Under the pieces are notes generated by a model. It searched no databases. It saw only the letters and a program-made list of their open reading frames with translations, and was not told the DNA's origin. Positions 15,380-22,132 of a DNA stretch of 33,941 bases are shown piece by piece. Numbering within the stretch: the first letter of the stretch is position 1; each line of letters opens with the position of its first letter. The stretch covers positions 1 to 33,941 of the forward strand of contig JAFAJV010000022.1 of NCBI GenBank assembly GCA_019235995.1, in the 5' to 3' direction. The DNA is from Vulcanimicrobiota bacterium. GTDB taxonomy: Bacteria > Vulcanimicrobiota > Vulcanimicrobiia > Vulcanimicrobiales > Vulcanimicrobiaceae. The translations under genes were made by a program, and so were the position numbers.

Positions 15380-17113
15380 TCACCAGCCGAGCTGGCCGAT
15401 GATCCACGATGCTGCCTGCCCGCGCGTCCAGGATGCGGCGTCGCTTGGCCAGTCGAGATCTCGACCGAGGTTTGCATTCACGCCGTCCCGTGTCGCGGCG
15501 TCGAGCACAGCGTCGGGCGCAAAATCCATCGCAGGCCCCGGACCGCTCATTATTCCGGCGACACCAAGAAGGTGCACGGCCGCAAAACACGCGTCGCCGA
15601 ACTGCACGTCCGTCCACCAAAAAAGAGGAACTCCGCGCGCGAGCAACGTCCGTTGATACCGGCGCAGCATCGTCGGATCACCGAAGATTGTGGCGGGGGT
15701 CGTCCCTTTCGCCAGAGCGAAGCTTGCCAAGGCGCCGGCGGCCTCGCCAATGTTCCATTCGACCGGATGCAGCCGATATGCGCCGTTCGTTATGTGCGTC
15801 GTGCCGATGTTCTTACACGCTGCCAACAGATTCTGCACACGCTGGGGCACGAGCGATCGAGCCGGAATCTCGAAAGGTTTAATCGGTATCCACTGCTGCT
15901 GCATCCCGACGGCCTTAAGGCCGTGAACGTCGAGCGCGCCATAGTCGCCGATTCCGCACGAGTCGAGATAGTTTTTCCCCCTGGGACCAGGGTTGGAGCT
16001 CGCGTCCAAGTCCTGTTGCACGATGGTGTAGCGCGCCTTGATCCGCCGCGATTCTCGGATGTAAGGTTGGGCCGCCGTTCCGTCCGAGGTCCCGAACTGG
16101 TCCGGCCGCGGTTTGAGATTGGGGTAGCCACTCCCCGAGCCGTCGTCGCGCGGCACCTCGGTTTGGAGCCAGTACACGTACCCTAACGCCGCTTGCCGAG
16201 CGCCGGCAATAATCTGCGCATCCTTCGACGGATCGCCCGATGGAATGGTCGCTGCCTGGTAGTCGTTGGCTCCCATGTTGAGCATGCTTAGATCGTACGG
16301 GAAGTCCGGGTCGTCGAAGTTCGAACTTCGAATGTGCCTACGATAGCCCCACATATCCACGGGTTGAGCAAACATCTTCTCGATGTAGCCGTCGAGGATT
16401 GTGTAGTTCTGTTGCTGCTTTAGCGCTTCATAGTTCGCCGGCTGAGGGATCGTATGATCTTCACCCTCGGGCCTGCGTTCGAGTGCCACGACGACGGTGA
16501 TCGGTTGAATCCATTCCGGATGCGCAACGCTCGGAGCGTTGAGCTCGGACGTGTCGTCCTGCGCTTCGGCGCCGATGACATATTCGACGCCGGCAATCGG
16601 AAGCAAGTCACCGAGGTCGGTTGCGTCGAGGAACATCTTCGCACCAATTGTGAGGCTCGCTCCATTACGATCTATGGCGGTGACGCTTTGAATGGTGTCG
16701 CCCGCGACGGCGGCTGCAGTGACGCGCAGTCCGAGCCGCACGTGCACGTTCGGCAAGGCTTGGAGTTGCTGCAAAAGGATTTGGTGTATGACTAGCGGTT
16801 CGCCGGAGAAGCCCGGGTAATCGCCTCCCGGATCGAAAGTGGGCTGCGACGCGCCCGACGCCGAGAGCACGTGGTTGTTCCGATAAAAGGCGCGCACCGC
16901 GTGCTGAAAGGCGCGGTACGCGGCCGTGCTGCCGACCGTCGCCGTGTATTGCGTTTCGTCGGGCTTCGTGACGCCTTGCGCCGAGTACTGGCCGCCAAGC
17001 CAATCGCCGGCCTCGATCAGGCAGACGGGAGCGCCGCCAGCAGAAGCCGCGAGCGCTGCCGCGCATCCGCCGCAGCTTCCTCCGACAATAACGATATCGT
17101 AGGTCAGGTCCAC
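15380..17113 (-). CDS. FAD-dependent oxidoreductase
   Basis: This is a 577-residue flavoprotein of the 'FAD-dependent oxidoreductase' type (PF12831-like). The N-terminal dinucleotide-binding strand DIVIVGGSCGGCAAALAA (Gly-rich loop 11-16) binds FAD. FLDATDLGDLLPIAGVEYVIGAEA, and LAACKNIGTTHITNGAYRLHPVEW with GEAAGALA near the C-terminus, are the hallmark segments of this family. There is no signal peptide, so it is cytoplasmic. The C-terminal WPSDAASWTRGQAASWIIGQLGW is Trp-rich. The start is GTG 17113, without a good Shine-Dalgarno. The natural substrate is unknown; relatives are annotated as xanthan lyase- or glycoside-locus oxidoreductases. The downstream lipoprotein starts 97 bp after its stop, so cotranscription is possible. 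Confidence 0.86.
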   Translation of the reverse strand: MDLTYDIVIVGGSCGGCAAALAASAGGAPVCLIEAGDWLGGQYSAQGVTKPDETQYTATVGSTAAYRAFQHAVRAFYRNNHVLSASGASQPTFDPGGDYPGFSGEPLVIHQILLQQLQALPNVHVRLGLRVTAAAVAGDTIQSVTAIDRNGASLTIGAKMFLDATDLGDLLPIAGVEYVIGAEAQDDTSELNAPSVAHPEWIQPITVVVALERRPEGEDHTIPQPANYEALKQQQNYTILDGYIEKMFAQPVDMWGYRRHIRSSNFDDPDFPYDLSMLNMGANDYQAATIPSGDPSKDAQIIAGARQAALGYVYWLQTEVPRDDGSGSGYPNLKPRPDQFGTSDGTAAQPYIRESRRIKARYTIVQQDLDASSNPGPRGKNYLDSCGIGDYGALDVHGLKAVGMQQQWIPIKPFEIPARSLVPQRVQNLLAACKNIGTTHITNGAYRLHPVEWNIGEAAGALASFALAKGTTPATIFGDPTMLRRYQRTLLARGVPLFWWTDVQFGDACFAAVHLLGVAGIMSGPGPAMDFAPDAVLDAATRDGVNANLGRDLDWPSDAASWTRGQAASWIIGQLGW

Positions 17114-17275
17114 CGCGGAGCGTGCTTTACGTTGCGGGTTGCTACTGCCCCATAGCGGCGAAAAGAGTTTTTCGTCTGGTCCGCTCCTTTGTCACACTCG
17201 GGCAACCGCTGAGCAATTGTACGCCCTCTCGCTAGCTCCTGTCAAAGGAACTAGATGCGGCGATTGCCTCGTGAG

Positions 17276-17623
17276 CTAGGATCGGACGGGGATGTTGACC
17301 ATTCGGAATCGGTGCGAGGCGCATATTGACGTGATTTGTTCATGGCTTAGTCGCTTGAAAGTCCGGCCAGCGAAGTCAAACGCCTCGCCCGCTGCCGTCG
17401 CCTCATAGCGCTCCTGCGCCCCAGGATTCAATGGCGGCCGCCGCTGCAGGGTCTGGCTCTTGAAGTTGACGCGATAAGCAGCCCCGTCTTTAGCGAAGAG
17501 GAAGATTTCCCCACGCGGGTTGGCGTAGCCGCCATAGACGGGCTCGGATAGCTCCGAGGAGTCTTTTCCGTTGAAGCGAGTCGTGATGGCAAGGGTGGCG
17601 ACGGGCAAAGGAGGATGGATCAC
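17276..17623 (-). CDS. Hypothetical protein, 115 aa
   Basis: The frame runs from GTG 17623 to a stop at 17276. The sequence has alternating strand-like segments (GYANPRGEIFLFAKDGAAYRVNF) and ends in RMVNIPVRS. There is no signal peptide, membrane helix or family motif that I recognise. The predicted folded, non-repetitive composition and codon use similar to neighbouring genes favour a real gene. It is divergent from the infA frame, with about 110 bp between the GTG and the infA start, so the two could share a control region. No good ribosome binding site is visible. Confidence 0.5.
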   Translation of the reverse strand: MIHPPLPVATLAITTRFNGKDSSELSEPVYGGYANPRGEIFLFAKDGAAYRVNFKSQTLQRRPPLNPGAQERYEATAAGEAFDFAGRTFKRLSHEQITSICASHRFRMVNIPVRS

Positions 17624-17629
17624 AACTAG

Positions 17630-17749
17630 ATGATCAACTACGAAAATACGGAAAAGGTTGCGCTTTGGGGAAGCTTTGTGAGAAAATACGGCTTTCGCGT
17701 GTCAGGGTGCTCGGGCATCCTAAGGAGTATTTTCAATAGCCAGACGTAG
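17630..17749 (+). CDS. Upstream ORF overlapping the infA start, 39 aa
   Basis: The ATG at 17630 opens 39 codons ([16 protein letters not shown]...IFNSQT) ending at TAG 17747-17749, so it runs 14 bases past the putative infA start at 17736 in a different frame. An AAAGGAGG lies at 17608-17615 but 14 bases away, which is far. An internal GTG at 17678 follows GGGGAAGC more closely. It could be a leader peptide that couples ribosomes to infA. It has no recognised homology and may be a chance frame. Confidence 0.3.
   Translation: MINYENTEKVALWGSFVRKYGFRVSGCSGILRSIFNSQT
17722..17727 (+). promoter_or_regulatory. Shine-Dalgarno of infA
   Basis: AAGGAG is placed eight bases before the ATA codon at 17736. 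It is what singles out ATA as the start, since no ATG, GTG or TTG exists in the infA frame between the upstream stop (17721-17723) and the conserved core. Confidence 0.6.
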
Positions 17750-18041
17750 CAGAGTTCGAAAAGTCGCTCGGCCTCAGCCGAAAGCTCACGATTCTAACTA
17801 TATCAAAGAGAGCCCGATCGAGGTTGCCGGTAGCATCAAACAAGTCTATCCGAGCGCGACATTTTCCGTAGAGCTTGACAACGGCCACGTTATTCTCGCG
17901 CATATTGCAGGGCGCATGCGCCGTCACCGGATCAGAATTCTGCCCGGTGACCGAGTCGACGTCGAACTTTCGCCGTATGACCTTACGAAAGGCCGCATCG
18001 TTTATCGTCATCGTGCAGGCGAAGAACGCCGGGCCTTGTAG
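17736..18041 (+). CDS. infA: Translation initiation factor IF-1, apparent ATA start
   Basis: The frame encodes an S1/OB-fold protein of IF-1 type. From [20 protein letters not shown] through [33 protein letters not shown] and [10 protein letters not shown] it aligns position by position with the well-known E. coli IF-1 pattern (GTVLETLP, FRVELENGH, AHISGKMR, IRILTGDKV, VELTPYDLSKGRIVFR). IF-1 binds the 30S A site and helps IF-2/IF-3 in start-site selection. The frame is closed upstream by TAA 17721-17723 and has no ATG, GTG or TTG before the core. ATA 17736, eight bases after AAGGAG, gives 101 residues with a basic leader [13 protein letters not shown]. The ATA may be genuine, a lost ATG (pseudogene) or a sequence error. 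The 3' end overlaps the convergent exonuclease gene by 34 bases. No rpmJ or rpsM neighbours are present. Confidence 0.82.
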   Translation: MARRSRVRKVARPQPKAHDSNYIKESPIEVAGSIKQVYPSATFSVELDNGHVILAHIAGRMRRHRIRILPGDRVDVELSPYDLTKGRIVYRHRAGEERRAL

Positions 18042-18844
18042 GGGTCCGATATACCGAGACGCTCGCAAACCAACGCAAATTCAGCGGTCGGTCCACGCCA
18101 CTGCAGCTCGTCGACTGTGTCGTAGAGCTTCGCGTCCGTTCGAAGCGTTGCGAGATCCTTGAAGAGTAACGCCTCCATGCGGTGCTTGCCCAGCACCTCG
18201 GGCGGAAAATCTTCGATCTTGCCATAACGCATTATCAGGGACGCCGCTCCCTTCGCGCCGATGCCCTTGACGCCGGGATACCCATCCGAAGCGTCGCCGA
18301 CCAAGGCCAGATAATCGGGAACGAACTCGGGGTCCACCCCAAACTTCGCTCGCACGCCGGCGGCATCGCGAACGGTTTTGTTCCTTCTATCGACTTGTAC
18401 GATGCGATCTCCGCGAACGCACTGCGCGAGATCCTTGTCCGGCGTCCAAATGCAAATCTTCCGAACGCGAGAATCGCGCGCCGCGATCGCGGCGGCCGAC
18501 GCCAGCGCATCGTCGGCCTCGAGAGCGACCATCGCCCATACCGGCACGCCCATGGCGCGCAGCGCATCCTCGAGCGGTTCGAATTGGACGAGGAGCGCCG
18601 GATCGACGCCTTCTCCCGTTTTGTATTCGATCCACAGCTCGTTGCGGAAGGACTCAATCACGTGATCGGTGGCGACACCGATGTGGGTGGCTCCCTCGGA
18701 GATCATCTGCAGGACCGTGTTCAAGACCCCGGCGACGGCACCGAAGCGTGTGCCTTTCTCACTCCCTGCGCGGCGCAGGCCATAAAAGTGACGGAAGAGC
18801 TCATATGTTCCGTCAACGAGATGAACGATCACGGGTTCCGTCAC
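18008..18844 (-). CDS. Stand-alone 5'-3' exonuclease (DNA polymerase I N-terminal domain type)
   Basis: This is a 278-residue protein from GTG 18844 ([18 protein letters not shown]). It has the acidic residues of the FEN/Pol I 5' nuclease family: Asp11, Asp60 region, the EADD cluster (109-112), TPDKD (134-138) and GDASDG (183-188) followed by the helix-hairpin-helix [10 protein letters not shown]. These coordinate two metal ions for 5'-flap or RNA-primer removal. There is no polymerase domain, and the length fits the free-standing exonuclease class. The GTG overlaps the upstream stop as GTGA, and a longer N-terminal extension of the frame is rejected. It is the last gene of an overlapping five-gene cluster, and its 3' end overlaps convergent infA by 34 bp. 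Confidence 0.88.
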   Translation of the reverse strand: MTEPVIVHLVDGTYELFRHFYGLRRAGSEKGTRFGAVAGVLNTVLQMISEGATHIGVATDHVIESFRNELWIEYKTGEGVDPALLVQFEPLEDALRAMGVPVWAMVALEADDALASAAAIAARDSRVRKICIWTPDKDLAQCVRGDRIVQVDRRNKTVRDAAGVRAKFGVDPEFVPDYLALVGDASDGYPGVKGIGAKGAASLIMRYGKIEDFPPEVLGKHRMEALLFKDLATLRTDAKLYDTVDELQWRGPTAEFALVCERLGISDPYKARRSSPAR

Positions 18845-19125
18845 GGCCAATCCCAAGTGAGGCCCTCGGCCGGCGCGCCGCTGCAGCCCGAGAGTCCGTA
18901 GAGGACGAGCGCGGCAACGCCAAGTGCGAAGAGCACGAAGGCGCCGGCGACGATAATGAGCGGCATTCTTTGGTAAGCCCGCATGCTCGCCGCAAGGAGC
19001 GCCGCCAGCGCGATTGCAACGACGGGCGAAAGAAGCGCCCAAAATCGGGCCAGGAAGAGCGCCGTGCTGAGCGGACAGTATCGCGACGAGAAGTCCGCGG
19101 CGACGCCAGCGTGGAGGGGATCCAC
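18841..19125 (-). CDS. Small membrane protein, 94 aa
   Basis: The GTG at 19125 shares its first base with the upstream TAG stop (TAGTG), and the gene ends in a GTGA overlap with the exonuclease. The product has two hydrophobic helices (about 26-48 and 57-80) joined by a short basic loop ASMRAYQRMP, and cysteines near residues 20 and 83. It has no recognised family. Together with the gene at 19125 it probably forms part of a membrane component. The chain of overlaps in the same direction is the main support for coding. Confidence 0.65.
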   Translation of the reverse strand: MDPLHAGVAADFSSRYCPLSTALFLARFWALLSPVVAIALAALLAASMRAYQRMPLIIVAGAFVLFALGVAALVLYGLSGCSGAPAEGLTWDWP

Positions 19126-19628
19126 TAAAACACCCAGTTCGTCGAGCACAACGAGAAACTGAAGACGCCTAGCAGCACCAAGGCGGCGGCGACGAGCACC
19201 AGGAGCAGCGCACCGATGGCGGCGACCGCGCGACCGATCGCGCTCTTCGCGCGCGCACGGCCCCAGAGAACCGATCCAAAGGCGGCGCTGGAGGATGCGA
19301 CGATCAGCGTCCACAGGACGGCGGTCCCGAGTGTGTCTTTGCTCAGGCACATGATCGTAGTTTCGTCCGTGGCGGAAATTGACGCGGGCAGTCCCATTGA
19401 AAGCGGTGCGTACGCCGAGCATGCCGAGAAGATGGCCACCGCTAGCGCGACCGTAACCACCGCGAAGATCAGGAGAACGACAGCGAAGGACGAGCTCGCC
19501 CGGCGCGACGCGAGCGATCCGCCTGCGAGGATCAAGAAAAGACCCCACAGCCACATGAAGGCGTGCGCATTTTGCCGCACGCAGTACCGTGCCGCCAATC
19601 CCCAGATCGCATCCACCGGCTCAGCCAT
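19125..19628 (-). CDS. Membrane protein with four predicted helices, 167 aa
   Basis: The ATG at 19628 (MAEPVDAIWGLAARYC) lies eight bases inside the 3' end of the methyltransferase gene (ATGGCTGA). Four hydrophobic segments are visible, around residues 24-38, 45-66, 98-118 and 130-155, with a periplasmic-type loop containing SATDETTIMCLSKD between the second and third. There are paired cysteines in the loops and none of the motifs of known transporters. It resembles the many small membrane proteins of unknown role and shows similar composition to the 94-aa protein that follows. Translation is probably coupled on both sides. Confidence 0.68.
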   Translation of the reverse strand: MAEPVDAIWGLAARYCVRQNAHAFMWLWGLFLILAGGSLASRRASSSFAVVLLIFAVVTVALAVAIFSACSAYAPLSMGLPASISATDETTIMCLSKDTLGTAVLWTLIVASSSAAFGSVLWGRARAKSAIGRAVAAIGALLLVLVAAALVLLGVFSFSLCSTNWVF

Positions 19629-20460
19629 CTGGGTTGCAACCCCCGGCGAGTATGGCGTCACCACGTTCGGCGACGGTACCGCTCGGGTACCGTTTCTGGA
19701 GCGCCTGGATTCCGTCTCGGCGAACCTCGGCATACGTTGCCTGCGGCAACGCGTTGAGCACGGTAACGAGCGGTCCCGCGGTGCGCGCCATCATATCCCA
19801 CCACTGCTCGGGCGGCAGCCCTTCGAAGGACGGGACGTTGAGCTCCCGCACCTCCACATCCGTGTAGCCGGCGTCTCGCAGGACGCCGGTCAGCGTCGTC
19901 GGAGTCGAAAGCGCGAAAATGCCGGGGACTCTGGGATTGAACGAGGGTACGGGCGCGTGACGCGCGACGATATCCAGCACGAAGTCGACCAGAGGCAACG
20001 CCGCCCACGTGCTCACGGCGATGCGGCCGCCCGGCCGCAGCGCTCGGCGCCACGCGCGCGCCGCCGCTCTCGGGTCAGGCATGTACATGAGGCCGAAGCG
20101 GCACGTGACGGCGTCGAAGCTCCCCGCTTCGGGGTCGATCGCCAGTTCGTCGTGGACAGTGTGGAATTCGACGTTCGCGACGCCGAGCTGGCGGGCCAGC
20201 GCGCCGGCGCCGGCGATCATCTCCGGCGTGATGTCGAGGCCAACGACGCGACCGCGCGCACCGACGACCCTGGCGATCGCGAACGCCGGATCGCCGCTGC
20301 CGCACGCCATGTCAAGCACGCGGCTACCTTCCCTGATATTCGCCAGCTCGATGAGCTGCAGCGTGAGCGGCGAGGTCTCTGAAAAATCTTCTTCGCCGGC
20401 GGCCCATCCTTCGGCCGCAGCGCCCCACTCCGAACGCTGACGCCCGCGTACGTCGTCCAT
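19621..20460 (-). CDS. Class I SAM-dependent methyltransferase
   Basis: This is a 279-residue enzyme of the UbiE/Methyltransf_11 type. Motif I VLDMACGSGDP (48-58), the acidic end of strand beta2 in GRVVGLDITPEM, motif post-II TVHDELAID, and SFDAVTCRFGLMYMPD followed by ALRPGGRIAVSTW are all present and in order. The substrate is unknown; a small molecule or lipid is typical. It is cytoplasmic. The ATG at 20460 has no good Shine-Dalgarno and lies inside the preceding NHL-repeat frame. The 244-bp overlap includes motif I, so the start cannot be moved downstream past the overlap. The end overlaps the next membrane-protein gene by eight bases. Confidence 0.86.
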   Translation of the reverse strand: MDDVRGRQRSEWGAAAEGWAAGEEDFSETSPLTLQLIELANIREGSRVLDMACGSGDPAFAIARVVGARGRVVGLDITPEMIAGAGALARQLGVANVEFHTVHDELAIDPEAGSFDAVTCRFGLMYMPDPRAAARAWRRALRPGGRIAVSTWAALPLVDFVLDIVARHAPVPSFNPRVPGIFALSTPTTLTGVLRDAGYTDVEVRELNVPSFEGLPPEQWWDMMARTAGPLVTVLNALPQATYAEVRRDGIQALQKRYPSGTVAERGDAILAGGCNPDG

Positions 20461-21356
20461 GCCACGGCGGACGTTTTCGCGCTGCCTGCAGACTCCTCCG
20501 GGATGCGCGCGAGCAGCTTGCCTTCGAGCGAAAGCCGTACGATCGCCGTGCCGTCGGGAGCCCAGATCGTTTGCTTGGAATCGATTGAGATACCGCCCGG
20601 GCCGGCGTCAAAGAGCCGGCGCGTGCCGTCGACTTCGAGCGTTTTCGTCAGCGTGCCGTCGCGCGATAGGACTACGATGGCATGGGCTTTTTGGTCGGGG
20701 ACGTAGATGCTTCCGGATGCATCGACCGCGATGCCAGCGGGTTGACGGCCGGGCAGCGGTATGGCTTGCAGCGTGGTTCCATCCGGCGCGAGTTTCAGGA
20801 CGCGCCGATTAGCGAAGTCGAGGACGTAGAGGTCATCGTTCTTATCGATCGCTATGCTCTCGGGATACGATGACTGATCGAGGCCTGCGCCCTTCGCACG
20901 CTGCCGCCGGGCGAGCACGCGTCCGTCGGGCGCAAGGTACGTGATTCGGTTTGCCTTGGCCTCACACACGATGATGTTTCGGTGACTGTCGAGCACGACG
21001 TGACCGAGGTCGTGAAAGCCGCCGAAGCGTGCCACGGTCTCTCCGGCCGGCGAGAGCTTGAGGACGTTTCGCGATCCCTTATCCGTTGCATAAATGAAGC
21101 CGTCCGCGTCCAGCGCGACGTCTTCGGGCCCGCTTTCGCCCTGCTGCGCCGGCGAAAAGAGATGCCACTCCGCGAGAATTCGCCCGTCCGGTCCTAGTTT
21201 GAGCAAGCGCATCTTATTGGAGCCTGCGTGGTCGGTAACAAACAGATTGCCCGTTGCGTCGGCCACGACGTTGTCCGGGCCGTAAAGCGGATAGCCGGCG
21301 GGGCCGGTGTTCGGGACGTTGAGCGCCGCGAGCAGCGCGGCTAGGGCAAGACGCAT
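20217..21356 (-). CDS. Exported NHL-repeat beta-propeller protein, 3' end overlapping the methyltransferase gene
   Basis: The ATG at 21356 gives a short hydrophobic leader (MRLALAALLAALNVP) and then about six NHL-like repeats of 40-45 residues (VVADATGNLFVTD, VALDADGFIYATD, IAIDKNDDLYVLD, IAVDASGSIYVPD, ISIDSKQTIWAPD). Each is followed by a VLKL/RLL strand, as in SMP-30/gluconolactonase-like or NHL propellers. The repeat part ends near residue 300, at about position 20460. The frame then continues for 81 codons of Ser/Arg-rich sequence that is the methyltransferase gene read in another frame. The natural stop appears lost, through a frameshift, a stop mutation or a sequence error near 20460. 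The propeller is convincing; the C-terminal tail is not. Confidence 0.8.
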   Translation of the reverse strand: MRLALAALLAALNVPNTGPAGYPLYGPDNVVADATGNLFVTDHAGSNKMRLLKLGPDGRILAEWHLFSPAQQGESGPEDVALDADGFIYATDKGSRNVLKLSPAGETVARFGGFHDLGHVVLDSHRNIIVCEAKANRITYLAPDGRVLARRQRAKGAGLDQSSYPESIAIDKNDDLYVLDFANRRVLKLAPDGTTLQAIPLPGRQPAGIAVDASGSIYVPDQKAHAIVVLSRDGTLTKTLEVDGTRRLFDAGPGGISIDSKQTIWAPDGTAIVRLSLEGKLLARIPEESAGSAKTSAVAWTTYAGVSVRSGALRPKDGPPAKKIFQRPRRSRCSSSSWRISGKVAACLTWRAAAAIRRSRSPGSSVRAVASLASTSRRR

Positions 21357-21420
21357 ATCGCAATCGTAACACCACGCGCGTGGTGAAAACTATGTCAGTA
21401 GTTTCAAACTTGGGATCAAA

Positions 21421-21451
21421 ATGTGGACCCGCCTCTCGGGCGGGTCCACAT
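21421..21451 (-). terminator. Strong hairpin terminator
   Basis: A perfect 13-bp stem (21421-21433 with 21439-21451, core GTGGACCCGCC) closes a 5-nt loop. CTTTTTG follows on the plus strand and ATTTTGAT on the minus strand in the reading direction of the gene at 21477. It lies 26 bp after that gene's stop and also insulates the NHL gene cluster, so it may work in both directions. Confidence 0.8.
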
Positions 21452-21476
21452 CTTTTTGAACGCCTCGGCGTGGACG

Positions 21477-22031
21477 CTAGGCGTTTTTCTTGCAGGATAT
21501 GGTCACATTCGTGACCTTCCCCTGCGGATCGGTCGTCGTGTTGGCGTCGCTGGTCTCGGTGTCGCTCACTTTCGTGATGACGTCCGTCACCGTCGTTCCG
21601 TCGAGTCCCTTGCCGCTCCAATTGGCGGTGTTGCCTTGCCAGCCCGAGGTCGATTCGATGCCGTATCCGCCGAGGTTGTCGTAGTAGACGGTCACCCACT
21701 GCTTGACGGTGGGGTCGTACGTCATGTACGTCGAGCTGTTCTGCGGGACGGTGCGATATTGATCGAACGGCGGCGACGAGGCCGTGTCGAGCATCCACAT
21801 CCCGTCGTTGGTCATGGTGTACACATCGGTCTCAGAGCGCGTCTTGCCGCGCAGCGGCTGCGTGCAGGTCCACGTGCCGACCAGGAAATTCATCGAGGAG
21901 AAATCCGGGCGCGGTACTGGAACCGGCGTGGGTGCGGCGGTCGTCATTTGCGCCGTTGAGACGACCGGCGCGGCGGAAACTGCGAGGACGAAAAGCGCGC
22001 ATCCGAACGCGATCGATACGAAAGTCTTCAT
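21477..22031 (-). CDS. Secreted protein, DUF1579-like fold suspected
   Basis: This is a 184-residue protein with a clear signal peptide (1-27) and a Pro-rich linker TPVPVPRPD. The body contains FLVGTWTCTQP, followed by strands such as MWMLDTASS, STYMTYDPTVKQWVTVYYD and WSGKGLDGTTVTDVITKVSD. The order 'LxGxWxC ... Y..TYD...K.W....D..G' is that of small lipocalin-like/DUF1579 secreted proteins of unknown ligand. AAAGGA precedes the ATG by nine bases. The gene has its own terminator downstream and is probably transcribed alone, 101 bp after the FecR gene's stop. Only two cysteines are present in the mature part, near the ends, and they may form one disulfide. Confidence 0.75.
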   Translation of the reverse strand: MKTFVSIAFGCALFVLAVSAAPVVSTAQMTTAAPTPVPVPRPDFSSMNFLVGTWTCTQPLRGKTRSETDVYTMTNDGMWMLDTASSPPFDQYRTVPQNSSTYMTYDPTVKQWVTVYYDNLGGYGIESTSGWQGNTANWSGKGLDGTTVTDVITKVSDTETSDANTTTDPQGKVTNVTISCKKNA

Positions 22032-22132
22032 ACCCCCTAGTCCTTTCTTCGGAACGCGCGTCCCGAAGCTCGTACTGTGGGTGTAAGTCGGCAGGGCGGC
22101 GCTTCCTTCCTACCGCGGAGGCCGGCAGCCGG

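Noticed and set aside
17875-18162. Plus-strand frame of 95 codons overlapping infA
   Set aside because: It is a different frame over the same bases; the IF-1 frame has the conserved sequence.
19216-20382. Plus-strand frame of 388 codons
   Set aside because: It is antisense to the methyltransferase and membrane-protein genes and has Arg-rich composition with no motif.
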